DNA from: Crossaster papposus
Taxonomy: Eukaryota; Echinodermata; Asteroidea; Velatida; Solasteridae
Direction of reading: 5' to 3'
Assembly (NCBI GenBank): GCA_037893245.1
Contig: JBAIAA010000441.1
Coordinates: 1,612,001 to 1,676,000, forward strand
DNA: 64,000 nt
Both the position numbers and the translations under genes were made by a program. Shown piece by piece: positions 12,836 to 26,550 of the stretch (the first letter of the stretch is position 1; each line of letters begins with the position of its first letter). Under the pieces are notes generated by a model that had not been told where the DNA came from, searched no databases, and saw only the letters and a program-made list of their open reading frames with translations.

Positions 12836-13756
12836 GGCATATTTGTCTTGGTTTTGTGTGTGTTACTGTGTGTGCATCTACCCCTCCCTATCTTGCTCTT
12901 GTTTATGTTGCCAGGAAACCAGAATAGCTGCCTTGTTTTTAACTGAAAACTATTTATATTTTCCCCTGTCTTTGATAGTCTGTTTTTACTCATAGAAGTT
13001 CAGCTACATATGACTTACTTTCGATTCCCTTACATTGAAATTGAATGAGCTGAAAACGAACTCAATGTGCTTTTTCCGATATGTTGTTCCTTTTACTCAC
13101 GATAATATGGGCTGGCCCTCCCTCTCTGATTATAGGAACCCTGTGATAAGCGTGCGTGCGTATGTATGGGCGTCTTGGCCGAATTTGTGTCCTAGTCCAT
13201 CTGCCCCTGTTGAGGTCCTTTTGCGTATAAGAGTAAATAGAATTCACCATCTATTATGATCAATACTCGAATAGAGATAATGTGAGTGTCGTTGATTGCA
13301 AGTTGCCACCCCTGTTTTGTTGTGTTCGTTCGGTCGTATTATTATTAAGATATGTATTGGTCCACGCTTGTCAAATACGTTTTCCCACTATTCTTTTATT
13401 TTGTTTTCTATTCGCATCAAAACATTGGTTTGAGGGGTATCAATGTAGTTGATATACATGTACTGAGATTCAAAATAACCACAGACTCAGTGAAAATGCT
13501 ACCAACATCCAACGAATGTCGCTGGGTCAAAATGATCGAGATTGTCTTGATACGACTGTTTACACACAATGTCTCTGGGCGATTAGGAGTTTTCTGTCTA
13601 GAATCATTTCCTCATCTGTTTTAATGAAGTACCAGTTGAAAACGTAAGATGAAGACAAAGTGTTCAATTCTATTTTCTTGATATTTCGTTTCTATATACG
13701 CACAATTAAACTTTATCAAATAATGTTATTCTCATGTCTCTTTTATTTCTTTACAG

Positions 13757-13777
13757 CCCCTACCCATGCCGCCAGTG
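13757..13777 (+). CDS. Candidate micro-exon, 21 nt (PLPMPPV)
   Basis: Acceptor ttttatttctttacag, donor gtaagtgtac. Phase 0 gives a proline-rich heptapeptide of the same type as 1589 and 18952. Confidence 0.55.
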
Positions 13778-14187
13778 GTAAGTGTACATTCGATTCGCCT
13801 TCACTTTTTAACTTCGGAGTTCATATAAGTTTATTTCACGGTTTCGTCATAATCTGGTCGATATTCTGTAACTAATTATGGCATTTACATAATTTCTAAA
13901 TTCAGAAGAATTTGTTCCTGTCAGGAAGTGACATAGTTGTTTCGATATAAAATCGTCAACACATGTTAGAAGCCTCTGGGTGCCAAGCACATCCCTGGAT
14001 CCTGTCTTGTAAATATTTCACTGTGAACCTGCTTTAAAGTTGTAACCGAAGCATTCATAAATCACCCAATTGCCAGCGAAAATAAGAGAGTTTACTATCC
14101 GTTTACCAACAAAAAAGGAACGTTCTTAATTTTCATCTGAAGCGCATGTGTGTGATTTCATGTGTTTAAAACCAGAGAAGTGTACAG

Positions 14188-14214
14188 AGAAGTTACCGTG
14201 ATGTGCCATCACAG
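14188..14214 (+). CDS. Doubtful micro-exon, 27 nt (RSYRDVPSQ)
   Basis: The exon and its donor resemble 12675-12701, but the upstream sequence is not the normal acceptor module: agaagtgtacag has a poor pyrimidine tract. Probably a duplicated 3' half of the 12675 unit that landed behind a weak acceptor. Confidence 0.3.
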
Positions 14215-14225
14215 GTAAGTGTACA

Positions 14226-14460
14226 TTAAGCAGCCGCGGATCGAAGATTTCCCAAACTGGCCCGTCAAATGTACTGTAGCTATATAACAGTGAAGGCAAG
14301 TTGCGGCGCCGAAGCCTTTCTCAAGCCCCTGCTTGAGAAAGGCAATTGTAGCAAAGTGTCTTGCCCAAGAACACATGCACCATGTTCCCTGCTAGGGTTC
14401 GAACCCACGTACCATCGTACAGGAGCCAAACACGGTAACCACTGGACCACAGTGCCCTAA
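14226..14460 (-). mobile_element. tRNA-derived SINE
   Basis: On the minus strand there is an A-box-like tggtccagtggtta (14436-14449) and a perfect B box gggttcgaaccc (14395-14406), followed by caagacactttgctacaatt. The body matches 12714-12835. This is the standard layout of a tRNA-derived SINE. Confidence 0.75.
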
Positions 14461-14979
14461 GGAAGAAAATGTAACTTTATAAAGGAACGAAGTTAACCTC
14501 CTGAGCCAGAAACATATATTTATTTACAAAGAAAAGCAAGTCCAGTCAAATTTCCTTTAACAACAACAAAACTTCTGAGTATTACTGTTTCCCCAAGCCT
14601 TGCTTCACTCAATCTGTCTGTTTTCGTGATTTCATTACACGGCGGAGTTTTGCGGTGGTTTGTTTGTTGTTGTTTGTTTTGTGGTTTTTGGTGTGTGTTT
14701 TTTTCGGGGGAGGGCGATTTTACAGGTTCAACATTACTTCTTTTTACAATTATGTCATTGGAATTAAACAAAATTAATCCATACGAAAGGAGAAAATATC
14801 CAGAAGAAAACGTTAAAACTTTGTAATAATATATTCATTGAGACGTAAGATAAAGACAAAGTGTTGAATCCGGTGCCATTTTCTAGGGTTTTATTCCCTG
14901 TATACACACAATTAAACTTTATCAATGAATGGTTTTCTAACATTTCTGTTTTGTTTCTTTACATGGCTCATCACGCAAG

Positions 14980-14988
14980 ATTGCACTG
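14980..14988 (+). CDS. Doubtful micro-exon, 9 nt (IAL)
   Basis: Same arrangement as 11120: acatgg at the old acceptor, a downstream gcaag, then 9 nt and gtaagttta. Phase 0 is open. Confidence 0.3.
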
Positions 14989-16155
14989 GTAAGTTTACAT
15001 TCGATTCGCCTTTACTGTTTAACTTCAGAGTTCATATAAGTATATTTTACGGTTTTGCCTTATCTGGTCGATATACTGTCATCAGTGTATATGCGATTTT
15101 TCATCGTTAGTTTAAATCTGCCTGAAAATCATTGGTTCCATATAAACTTTTACATTGTTCAAGTCAATTGCAGGGCTGTAATATTATTTCTTTTGACTTA
15201 ATGTCGTGCAAGACCAAACTTCACTTTAAACTACAGTGTTAATAAATGTTACTGAAATGTCAAGTACACTCATGGATCCTACTACTTGTTGTTTTAACCT
15301 AACAAGAATTACTGTTTCCCCAAGCCTTGCTTCACTCAATCTTTATGTTTTCGTGATTTTATTACACGGCGGAGTTTTGCGTTTTTTCTTTGAAGGGCGA
15401 TTTTACAGGTTCAACTTTTTTGGAATTATAAAAAAGTCCAAAGGAAAGAAAGAAATATCCAGAAGAAAACGTTGAAACTTTGTAATAGTATAGTGTTTCT
15501 TTCCCTGTCTTTGATAGTTTATTTTTACTCATAGAGGTTCAGCTACGTATAACTTACTTTCCATTCCCTTCCATTGAAATTGGATGGGCTGACAACGAAC
15601 TCAATGTGCTTTTTCTGATATTTTGTTCCTTTTACTCACGATACTAATGGGCTGGCCCTCCCTCTCATAAATCGCCCAATTGCAAGCGAAAGGAAGAAAG
15701 TGTAACTTTAAGAAGGAAAGAAGTTAACCTCCCGAGCCAGAAAAAGATATTTACTAAGAAACGCAAGTCCAGTCCAATTTTCTTCAACAACAACAAAACT
15801 TCTGAGTATTACTGTTCCCTAAAAATTTACTTCACTCAATCTTTATGTTTTCGTGGTTTTATTACACGGCGGAGTTTTGCGTTTTTTCTTTGGTGGGCGA
15901 TTTTACAGGTTCAAATTCTTTATACAATTATGTCATTGGATGGAATAAGAAAAAAGTCCAGAGGAAAGGAAGAAATATCCAGAAGAAAACGTTAACACTT
16001 TGTAATAGTATTTGAGACGTAAGATGAAGACAAAGTTTTGAATCCTGTGCCATTTTCTTGTTTTTATTCCCTTTATACACAAAATTTAACTGTATCAATT
16101 AATGTTTTTCTAACATTTTTGTTTTGTTTCTTTACATGGCTCATCATGCACGTAG

Positions 16156-16161
16156 TGTGGG
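16156..16161 (+). CDS. Doubtful micro-exon, 6 nt (CG)
   Basis: acatgg replaces the old acceptor; cgtag offers a TAG acceptor 6 nt before gtaagtgta. Read from the old acceptor position the same interval would contain an in-frame TAG, so only the short version could be coding. Confidence 0.25.
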
Positions 16162-17226
16162 GTAAGTGTACATTCGATTCACCTTCACTGTTTAACTTCG
16201 AAGTTCAAGTATATTTCACGGTTTTCCATATCTGGTCGATATATTGTCATCAGTGTACATGAGAATTGTCTTCGTTAGTTTAACTCTGCCTGAAAATCAT
16301 TGGTTCCATATAAACTCTTACATTGTTCAAGTCAATTACAGGGCTGCGATATTATTTCTTTTGACTTAATGTCGTGCAAGACCAAACTCCACTTTAAACT
16401 ACAGTGTTAATAAATGTTACCGAAGTGTCAAGTACACTCATCGATCCTGTCTTGTAAAACGATTATAGAATGCAAACAAACGAATGGTAATTATTTCACT
16501 GTCAACCTGCTTTAAAGTTGCAACCCAAACATTTCCATGCTGCACAAAAACCTAACATATTTACCGGGGTAAAAGAGTCTGTTTTTGATAGTTTGTTTTT
16601 ACTCAAAGAGGTTCAGCTACGTATGACTTACTTTCCGTTACCTTCCATTGAAATTGAATGAGCTGAAAACGAACTCAATGTGCTTTTTCCGATATTTTGT
16701 TCCTTTTAGTCACGATAATATGGGCTGGCCCTCGCTCTCATAAATCACTCGATTGCAAGCGAAAGGAAGAGAGTGTAACTTTAAAAAGGAAAGAAGTTAA
16801 CCTCCTGAGCCAGAAATAGATATTTACAAAGAAAAGCAAGTCCAGTCAAATTTCCTTTAACAACAACAACACTTCTGAGTATTACTGTTTCCCCAAGCCT
16901 TGCTTCACTCAATCTGTCTGTTTTCGTGAATTCATTACACGGCGGAGTTTTGCGTTTTTCTTAGAGGGCAATTTTACAGATTTTTTACTTTTTTATACAA
17001 TTATGTCATTGTAATTATAAAAAGTCCAGATGAAAGGAGGAAATATCCGGAAGAAAACGTTGAAACTTTGTAATAATATATTTATTGAGACTCAAGATAA
17101 AGACAAAGTGTTGAATCCTGTGCCATTTTCTTGGTTTGTATTCCCTTAATACACACTTTTAAACTTTATCAATTAATGTTTGTCTAACATTTCTGTTTTG
17201 TTTCTTTACATGGCTCATCACGCAAG

Positions 17227-17235
17227 ATTTATGAT
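17227..17235 (+). CDS. Doubtful micro-exon, 9 nt (IYD)
   Basis: Same arrangement as 11120 and 14980: gcaag acceptor, 9 nt, donor gtaagtgta, phase 0 open. Confidence 0.3.
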
Positions 17236-18951
17236 GTAAGTGTAAATTCGATTCGCCTTTACTGTTTAACTTCAGAGTTCATAAGTATATTTCACGGTTT
17301 CGCCATATCTGGTCGATATACTGTCATCAGTATATATGAGATTTTTTTTCGTTAGTTTAACTCTGCCTGAAAATCATTGGTTCCAAATAAACTCTTACAG
17401 TGTTGAAGTCAATATTGCAGGGCTGCAATATTATATCTTTTGACTTAATGTCGTGCAAGACCAAACCCCAATTTAAACTACAGTGTTAATAAATGTTACA
17501 GAAGTGTCAAGTACACTCATGGATCCTGTCTTGTAAAACGATTACATAATGCATACAAACGAATTGTAATTATTTCACTGTCGACCTGCTTTAAAGTTTA
17601 AACCGAAACATTTCCATGTTGCACAAAAACCTAACATATTTACCGGGGAAAAGAGTCTGAAGAGTGGCAGAACGATCTTCAATTTTTGTTTAACGACTTT
17701 GTGCCATGCCATGTTTGAGTTCTTGTTGCATACAGATATTATTGAATAAAGAACCAACTATGTAATACTATTATGATCAATACACGATAAATTATTTTGT
17801 CAGCAAACCAGACTAGCTGTCTTTTTTTAAACTAAAAACTAGTGTTTTCCCCCTGTCTTTGATAGTTTGTTTTTACTAATAGAGGTTCAGCTACGTATGA
17901 CTTACTTTCCATCCACTTCCATTGAAACTAAATGGGCTGAAAACGAACCCATTGTGTTTTTTCCGATATTTTGTTCCTTTTACTCACGATAATATGGGCT
18001 GGCCCTCCCTCTCTGACTATAGGAACCCTGTGGTGAGCGTCCGTGAGTTAGTCTTGCATACGCACTGTGGACCTCCGAACAATATAGGTCCACACGATGC
18101 GGGAAGAGGTTACGGTGTGTGGACTTGCACACGTCCACAATCCGTTTTTCAGTTTCCGAAAAAGAGCGCTAGAGGAAAAACGGGTTAGGGTTATATATAG
18201 AAAAGGTAGAAGGGACAGCTGAGAGGCCCATAATCCTAATTTGAGGGTAAATTTGTTTTGGGGAAGCGAGAAAAAGGAGTATTTAGTCAAAGTTTGTTAA
18301 CTACACGAATACAAAGGAATGTCCACAGTGCGTATGTAAGGTAAAGCTGGGTGTGTATGTATGGGCGTCCTGGGCCAAATTTGTGTCCCAGTTCGCCCCT
18401 GTTGAAGTCCTTTTGCGTACACTAAGATTAAATATAATCCACCATCTAATTATGATCAATACTCGAATAGAGATAATTTTAGTGTCGTCGATTGCAAGTT
18501 GCCACCAATGTTTTGTTGTGTTCGTTCAGTCGTATTATTAGTAAGGTAATAATTTGTCAACTCTTGTTAAATACGTTTCCTCATTATTATTTTATTTATT
18601 TTTTTATTCGCAGCATAACATTTTGTTTTGAGTGTATCAATGCAGTTGATATACTGAGATTCAAAATAGCCACAGACTCAGTGAAAATGCTACCAACATC
18701 TAACAAATGTCGCTGGGTCAAAATGATCGAGGTTATCTTGATATGACTGTTTACACACAATGTCTCTGGCGATTAGGAGTTTTCTGTCTAGAATTATTCT
18801 TTCATCTGTTTTAATGAAGTATCAGGGGAAGACGTAAGACAAATACAAAGTGTTCAATTCTAGGCCATTTTCTTGATATTTCCTTTCTATATACGCACAA
18901 TTAAACTTCATCAAATAATGTTATTCTCATGTCTCTTTTATTTCTTTACAG

Positions 18952-18972
18952 CCTGCACCCTTGTCGCCACTG
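18952..18972 (+). CDS. Candidate micro-exon, 21 nt (PAPLSPL)
   Basis: Acceptor ttttatttctttacag, donor gtaagtgtac, phase 0 proline-rich. Same exon class as 1589, 3272 and 13757. Confidence 0.55.
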
Positions 18973-19621
18973 GTAAGTGTACATTCGATTCGCCTTCACT
19001 TTTTAACTTCGGAGTTCATATAAGTTTATTTCACGGTTTCGCCATAATCTGGTCGATATTCTGTCACTAATTATGGCATCTACATAATTTCTAAATTCAG
19101 AAGAATTTGTTCCTGTCAGAAATTAACATAGTTGCTTCGATATAAAATCGTCAATACATGTTAGGAGCCTCTGGGTGCCTTTTTAAGATGCCAAGTACAC
19201 CCCCTGGATCCTGTCTTGTAGAACGATTATATAATGCATTGAAACGAATGGTAATTATTTCACTGTCAACCTGCTTTAAAGTTGCAACCGAATCATGTCC
19301 ATGCTGCACGAAAACCTAACATATTTACCGGGAAAAGAGTCTGAAGAGTGGCAGAACGATCTTTATTTTTTTTAACGACTCTGTGCCATGCCATGTTTGA
19401 GTTCTTGTTGCATACAAATATTAGTGAATATAGAACCAACTATGTAATACTATTATGATCAATACAGGATCAATGATTTTGTCGGGAAACTAGATTAGCT
19501 GCCTTGTTTGTAACTAAAAACTAGTGTGTTTTTCTCCTGTTTTTACTCATAGAGGCTCAGCTACGTATGACTTACTTTCCATTACCTTCCATTGAAATTT
19601 AATAGGCTGAAAACCAACCCA

Positions 19622-20170
19622 ATGGGTCGTATGAATAAAAACTAGCAAATGCTATGAAGTACAAGCAAAAAGTAAAAGCATTTACTTCGAAGTAAGAAAA
19701 GCAAGTCCAGTCAAATTTTCTTCAACAACACAACTTCTGAGTATTACTATTTCCCCCAAGCCTTGCTTCACTCAATCTGTTTGTTTTCGCGATTTTTATT
19801 ACACAGCGGAGTTTTGCGTTTTTCTTGGAGGGCGATTTTACATTATTTTACTGCGGTTCAAAGCAACCACAGACTGATTGAAAATGCTACCAACATCCAA
19901 CGAATGTCGCTTGGTCAAAATGATCGAGATTATCTTGATATGACTGTTTACACACAATGGGTCGTATGAATAAAAACTAGCATTTGCTTTTACTACCAAT
20001 TTGCAAGCTTTTACTAGCATATGTATGAATAAAAATGAAGCAAAAGGTTTTACTGGAAAGTATTTGCTAAAGACTAAAAGTATTTACTTTTTACTTTTAG
20101 GCATTTGCTAGAATGTTAGTATTTGCTCCATTTGGTATGAATACAAATGAGTAAATGCTTCAGATTTGCA
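19622..20170. repeat. AT-rich repeat with gtatgaataaaaactagc motifs
   Basis: The motif gggtcgtatgaataaaaact occurs at 19623 and 19957, and related tggtatgaatacaaatgagt lies near 20131. The stretch is full of tttgct/agcaaa motifs on both strands. It looks like a nested small insertion and is duplicated at 22910-23458. Confidence 0.55.
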
Positions 20171-20909
20171 ATATTTACTCGAAATTTTTCAAGGTTGGTT
20201 CGGGGCTACCATGAAGAAAAAGAAGCAAATACTAATATGCAAAAGGGAGCTTTCGTATGTGGTTAGGCAGGAAAAGGTATGAACATGGAAGATGGAGTGT
20301 CTAGGATTAAAATACAAGCAGTTGTACTGAATTTGGGGAAGGAAATGAGACGTAGATGACCGATAATTTCTTGCAATATTCCTGAGACAGAAAAGGGCAT
20401 CATGACTGCAAAGCAGCAACTTGAGGTTCCGATTTTATTCAAACACCCCCGTCTTAATGGTCGCACTGTTGCGTGTGTATGTATACGTACACACAATTGA
20501 GACTGTATTATTATTTACAAAGAAAAGCAAGTCCAGTCAAATTTCCTTCAACAACAACAAAACTTCTGAGTATTATTGTTTCCAAGCCTTGCTTCACTCA
20601 ATTGTTATGTTTTCGTGATTTCATTACACGGCGGAGTTTTGCGTTTTTCTTGGAGGGCGATTTTACAGATTTAACTTCTTTGTAAAATTATGTCATTGGA
20701 ATTATAAAAGAATTCCAGAGGAAAGGAGGAAATATCCAGAAGAAAACGTTGAAACTTTGTAATAGTATATATTTATTGAGACGTAAGATGAAGACAAAGT
20801 TTTGAATCCTGTGCCATTTTCCTGGTTTTTCTTTTAATACACACTATTACACTTTATCAATGAATGTTTTTCTAACATTTCTGTTTTGTTTCTTTACATG
20901 GCTCATCAG

Positions 20910-20927
20910 TCACATATGCGTGCATGG
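20910..20927 (+). CDS. Candidate micro-exon, 18 nt (SHMRAW)
   Basis: acatgg occupies the old acceptor position, but catcag supplies a CAG acceptor 18 nt before the donor gtaagtgta. Phase 0 is open. Duplicated at 24198; a variant at 26533 reads SHMHAW. Confidence 0.45.
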
Positions 20928-22194
20928 GTAAGTGTAAATTCAATTCGCCTTTACTGTTTAACTTCAGAGTTCATATAAGTATATTTTACGGTTTTGCCAT
21001 ATCTGGTCGATATACTGCCATCAGTGTATATGCGATTTTTCTTAGTTAGTTTAACTCTGCCTGAAAATCATTGGTTCCATATAAACTCTTACATTGTTTA
21101 AGTCAATTGCAGGGCTGCAATATTATATCTTTTGACTTAATGTCGTGCAAGACCAAACCCCACTTTAAACTACAGTGTTAATTAATGTTCCCGAAATATC
21201 AAGTACACTCATGGACCTGGTCATGTAAAACGATTATAGAGTGAATAGAAACGAATGGTAATTAATTCACTGTCAACCTGCTTTACAGTTGCAACCGGAA
21301 CATTTCCATGCTGCACAAAAACCTAACATATTTACCGGGAAAAGAGTCTGAAGAGTGGCAGAACGATCGTTAATTTGTTTTAACGACTTTGTGTTATCCA
21401 TGTTTGAGTTCTTGTTGCATACAGATATTATTGAATATAGAACCAACTATGTAATACTATTATGATCAATACACGATCGATGATTTTGTCAGGAAACCCG
21501 ACTAGCTGCCTTGTTTTTAACTAAAAACTAGTGTTTCTTTCTCTGTCTTTGATAGTTTGTTTTTGCTCATAGAGGTTTAGCTACGTATAACTTACTTTCC
21601 ATTTCCTTCTACTGAAATCGAATGGGCTGAAAACGAACTCAATGTGCTTTTCCCGATATTTTGTTCCTTTTACTCACGATAATAATGGCCTGGCCCTCCC
21701 TCTCATAAATCACCCAATTGCAAGCGAAAAGAAGAAAGTGTAACTTTAAAAAGAAAAAAAGTTAACCTCCTGAGCCAGAAATATATATTTACAAAGAAAA
21801 GCAAGTCCAGTCAAATTTTATTCAACAACAACAAAACTTCTGAGTATTATTGTCTCCCCAAGCCTCGCTTCACTCAATCTGTCTGTTTTCGTGATTTCAT
21901 TACACGACGGAGTTTTGCAGTGTTTTTTTTTGTTTTTTTGGGGGGGAGGGCAATATTACAGGTTTAACTTTTTTTTACAATTATGTCATTGGAATTAAAC
22001 AAAATTAATCCATAGGAAAGGAGACAATATCCAGAAGAAAATGTTGATACTTTGTAATAATATATCCATTGAGACGTAAGATGAAGACAAAGTGTTGAAT
22101 CCTTTGCCATTGTCTTGGTTTGTATTCCCTTTATACACAGTATTAAACTTTATCAATTAATGTTTTATCTAACATCTCTTTGGTTTCTTTACAG

Positions 22195-22221
22195 TGGCGA
22201 GGTGCTAGCTCGAAGTCACCG
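22195..22221 (+). CDS. Candidate micro-exon, 27 nt (WRGASSKSP)
   Basis: Acceptor tttggtttctttacag, donor gtaagtgtac. Phase 0 is open. The flanking introns match other units while the exon does not align to its neighbours. Confidence 0.55.
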
Positions 22222-24197
22222 GTAAGTGTACATTCGATTTGCCTTCACTGTTCATATGAGTTTATTTCACGGTTTGGCCATATCTGGTCGATATACTGTC
22301 ATCAGTGTATATTCGATTGTTCTTAGTTAGTTTAACTCTGCCTGAAAATCATTGGTTTCATATAAACTCTTACATTGTTGAAGTCAATTGCAGGGCTGCA
22401 ATATTATATCTTTTGACTTAATGTCGTGCAAGACCAAACTCCACTTTAAACTACACTGTTAATCAATTTTACCAAAATGTCAAAAACACTCATGGATCCT
22501 GTCTTTTAAAACGATCATAGAATGCATAAAAACGAATGGTAATTACTTCACTGTCAACCTGCTTTAAAGTTGCAACCGAATCATGTCCATGCTGCACGAA
22601 AACCTAACATATTTACCGGGAAAAGAGTCTGAAGAGTGGCAGAACGATCTTTATTTTTTTTAACGACTCTGTGCCATGCCATGTTTGAGTTCTTGTTGCA
22701 TACATATATTAGTGAATATAGAACCAACTATGTAATACTATTATGATCAATACAGGATCAATGATTTTGTCGGGAAACTAGATTAGCTGCCTTGTTTGTA
22801 ACTAAAAACTAGTGTGTTTTTCTCCTGTTTTTACTCATAGAGGCTCAGCTACGTATGACTTACTTTCCATTACCTTCCATTGAAATTTAATAGGCTGAAA
22901 ACCAACCCAATGGGTCGTATGAATAAAAACTAGCAAATGCTATGAAGTACAAGCAAAAAGTAAAAGCATTTACTTCGAAGTAAGAAAAGCAAGTCCAGTC
23001 AAATTTTCTTCAACAACACAACTTCTGAGTATTACTATTTCCCCCAAGCCTTGCTTCACTCAATCTGTTTGTTTTCGCGATTTTTATTACACAGCGGAGT
23101 TTTGCGTTTTTCTTGGAGGGCGATTTTACATTATTTTACTGCGGTTCAAAGCAACCACAGACTGATTGAAAATGCTACCAACATCCAACGAATGTCGCTT
23201 GGTCAAAATGATCGAGATTATCTTGATATGACTGTTTACACACAATGGGTCGTATGAATAAAAACTAGCATTTGCTTTTACTACCAATTTGCAAGCTTTT
23301 ACTAGCATATGTATGAATAAAAATGAAGCAAAAGGTTTTACTGGAAAGTATTTGCTAAAGACTAAAAGTATTTACTTTTTACTTTTAGGCATTTGCTAGA
23401 ATGTTAGTATTTGCTCCATTTGGTATGAATACAAATGAGTAAATGCTTCAGATTTGCAATATTTACTCGAAATTTTTCAAGGTTGGTTCGGGGCTACCAT
23501 GAAGAAAAAGAAGCAAATACTAATATGAAAAAGGGAGCTTTCGTATGTGGTTAGGCAGGAAAAGGTATGAACATGGAAGATGGAGTGTCTAGGATTAAAA
23601 TACAAGCAGTTGTACTGAATTTGGGGAAGGAAATGAGACGTAGATGACCGATAATTTCTTGCAATATTCCTGAGACAGAAAAGGGCATCATGACTGCAAA
23701 GCAGCAACTTGAGGTTCCGATTTTATTCAAACACCCCCGTCTTAATGGTCGCACTGTTGCGTGTGTATGTATACGTACACACAATTGAGACTGTATTATT
23801 ATTTACAAAGAAAAGCAAGTCCAGTCAAATTTCCTTCAACAACAACAAAACTTCTGAGTATTATTGTTTCCAAGCCTTGCTTCACTCAATTGTTATGTTT
23901 TCGTGATTTCATTACACGGCGGAGTTTTGCGTTTTTCTTGGAGGGCGATTTTACAGATTTAACTTCTTTGTAAAATTATGTCATTGGAATTATAAAAGAA
24001 TTCCAGAGGAAAGGAGGAAATATCCAGAAGAAAACGTTGAAACTTTGTAATAGTATATATTTATTGAGACGTAAGATGAAGACAAAGTTTTGAATCCTGT
24101 GCCATTTTCCTGGTTTTTCTTTTAATACACACTATTACACTTTATCAATGAATGTTTTTCTAACATTTCTGTTTTGTTTCTTTACATGGCTCATCAG

Positions 24198-24215
24198 TCA
24201 CATATGCGTGCATGG
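24198..24215 (+). CDS. Candidate micro-exon, 18 nt (SHMRAW), duplicate
   Basis: Copy of 20910 in the 3.29-kb tandem duplication. Confidence 0.45.
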
Positions 24216-25486
24216 GTAAGTGTAAATTCAATTCGCCTTTACTGTTTAACTTCAGAGTTCATATAAGTATATTTTACGGTTTTGCCATATCGGTTTTGTC
24301 GATATACTGCCATCAGTGTATATGCGATTTTTCTTAGTTAGTTTAACTCTGCCTGAAAATCATTGGTTCCATATAAACTCTTACATTGTTTAAGTCAATT
24401 GCAGGGCTGCAATATTATATCTTTTGACTTAATGTCGTGCAAGACTAAACCCCACTTTAAACTACAGTGTTAATTAATGTTCCCGAATTATCAAGTACAC
24501 TCATGGACCTGGTCATGTAAAACGATTATAGAGTGAATAGAAACAAATGGTAATTAATTCACTGTCAACCTGCTTTACAGTTGCAACCGGAACATTTCCA
24601 TGCTGCACAAAAACCTAACATATTTACCGGGAAAAGAGTCTGAAGAGTGGCAGAACGATCGTTAATTTGTTTTAACGACTTTGTGTTATCCATGTTTGAG
24701 TTCTTGTTGCATACATATATTATTGAATATAGAACCAACTATGTAATACTATTATGATCAATACACGATCGATGATTTTGTCAGGAAACCCGACTAGCTG
24801 CCTTGTTTTTAACTAAAAACTAGTGTTTCTTTCTCTGTCTTTGATAGTTTGTTTTTGCTCATAGAGGTTTAGCTACGTATAACTTACTTTCCATTTCCTT
24901 CTACTGAAATTGAATGGGCTGAAAACGAACTCAATGTGCTTTTCCCGATATTTTGTTCCTTTTACTCACGATAATAATGGCCTGGCCCTCCCTCTCATAA
25001 ATCACCCAATTGCAAGCGAAAAGAAGAAAGTGTAACTTTAAAAAGAAAAAAAGTTAACCTCCTGAGCCAGAAATATATATTTACAAAGAAAAGCAAGTCC
25101 AGTCAAATTTTATTCAACAACAACAAAACTTCTGAGTATTATTGTCTCCCCAAGCCTCGCTTCACTCAATCTGTCTGTTTTCGTGATTTCATTACACGAC
25201 GGAGTTTTGCAGTGTTTTTTTTTGTTTTTTTTGGGGGGAGGGCAATATTACAGGTTTAACTTTTTTTTACAATTATGTCATTGGAATTAAACAAAATTAA
25301 TCCATAGGAAAGGAGACAATATCCAGAAGAAAATGTTGATACTTTGTAATAATATATCCATTGAGACGTAAGATGAAGACAAAGTGTTGAATCCTTTGCC
25401 ATTGTCTTGGTTTGTATTCCCTTTATACACAGTATTAAACTTTATCAATTAATGTTTTATCTAACATCTCTTTGGTTTCTTTACAG

Positions 25487-25513
25487 TGGCGAGGTGCTAG
25501 CTCGAAGTCACCG
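25487..25513 (+). CDS. Candidate micro-exon, 27 nt (WRGASSKSP), duplicate
   Basis: Copy of 22195 in the 3.29-kb tandem duplication. Confidence 0.55.
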
Positions 25514-26532
25514 GTAAGTGTACATTCGATTTGCCTTCACTGTTCATATGAGTTTATTTCACGGTTTGGCCATATCTGGTCGATATACTGTCATCAGTGT
25601 ATATTCGATTGTTCTTAGTTAGTTTAACTCTGCCTGAAAATCATTGGTTTCATATAAACTCTTACATTGTTGAAGTCAATTGCAGGGCTGCAATATTATA
25701 TCTTTTGACTTAATGTCGTGCAAGACCAAACTCCACTTTAAACTACACTGTTAATCAATTTTACCAAAATGTCAAAAACACTCATGGATCCTGTCTTTTA
25801 AAACGATAATAGAATGCATTAAAACGAATGGTAATTACTTCACTGTCAACCTGCTTTAAAGATGCAACCGAAACATGTCCATGCTGCACGAAAACCTAAC
25901 ATATTCGATTCGCCTTGACTGTTTAACTTCGAAGTTCAAGTATATTTCACGGTTTTCCATATCTGGTCGATATACTGTCATCAGTAATTATGCGATTTGT
26001 TTTCGTTAGTTTAACTGTGCCTGAAAATCATTGGTTCCATATAAACTCTTACATTGTTAAAGTCAATTGCAGGGCTACAATATTATTTATTTTGACTTAA
26101 TGTCGTGCAGGACCAAACTCTACTTTAAACTACAGTGTTATTCAATTTTACCAAAATGTTGGTGAAATTGTATAAAAAATGTTTTAAAATGAGTATTACT
26201 GTTCCCTCAAGACTTGCTTCACTCAATCTTTCTGTTTTCGTGATTTCATTACACGGCAGAGTTTTGCGTTTTTCTTGGAGGGCGATTTTACATGTTTAAC
26301 TCCTTTATACAATTATGTCATTGGAATTATTAAAAAATCCAGAGGAAAGGAGGAAATATCCAGAAGAAAACGTTGAAACTTCGTAATAGTATATATTTAT
26401 TGAGACGTAAGATGAAGACAAAGTTTTGAATCCTGTGCCATTTTCTTGGTTTTCCCTTAATACACACTATTACACTTTATCAATGAATGCTTTTCTAACA
26501 TTTCTGTTTTGTTTCTTTACATGGCTCATCAG

Positions 26533-26550
26533 TCACATATGCATGCATGG
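26533..26550 (+). CDS. Candidate micro-exon, 18 nt (SHMHAW)
   Basis: Same layout as 20910, with one codon changed (CGT to CAT). Acceptor catcag, donor gtaagtgta. Confidence 0.45.

Larger units (their letters stand above)
19262..25841 (+). repeat. Recent tandem duplication, about 3.29 kb x 2
   Basis: About 19262-22549 repeats as 22550-25841 with offset 3,288-3,292. The copies are nearly identical; one difference is a 4-nt insertion near 24293. Each copy carries two micro-exons (SHMRAW and WRGASSKSP) and a small repeat beginning gggtcgtatgaataaaaact. Confidence 0.95.
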
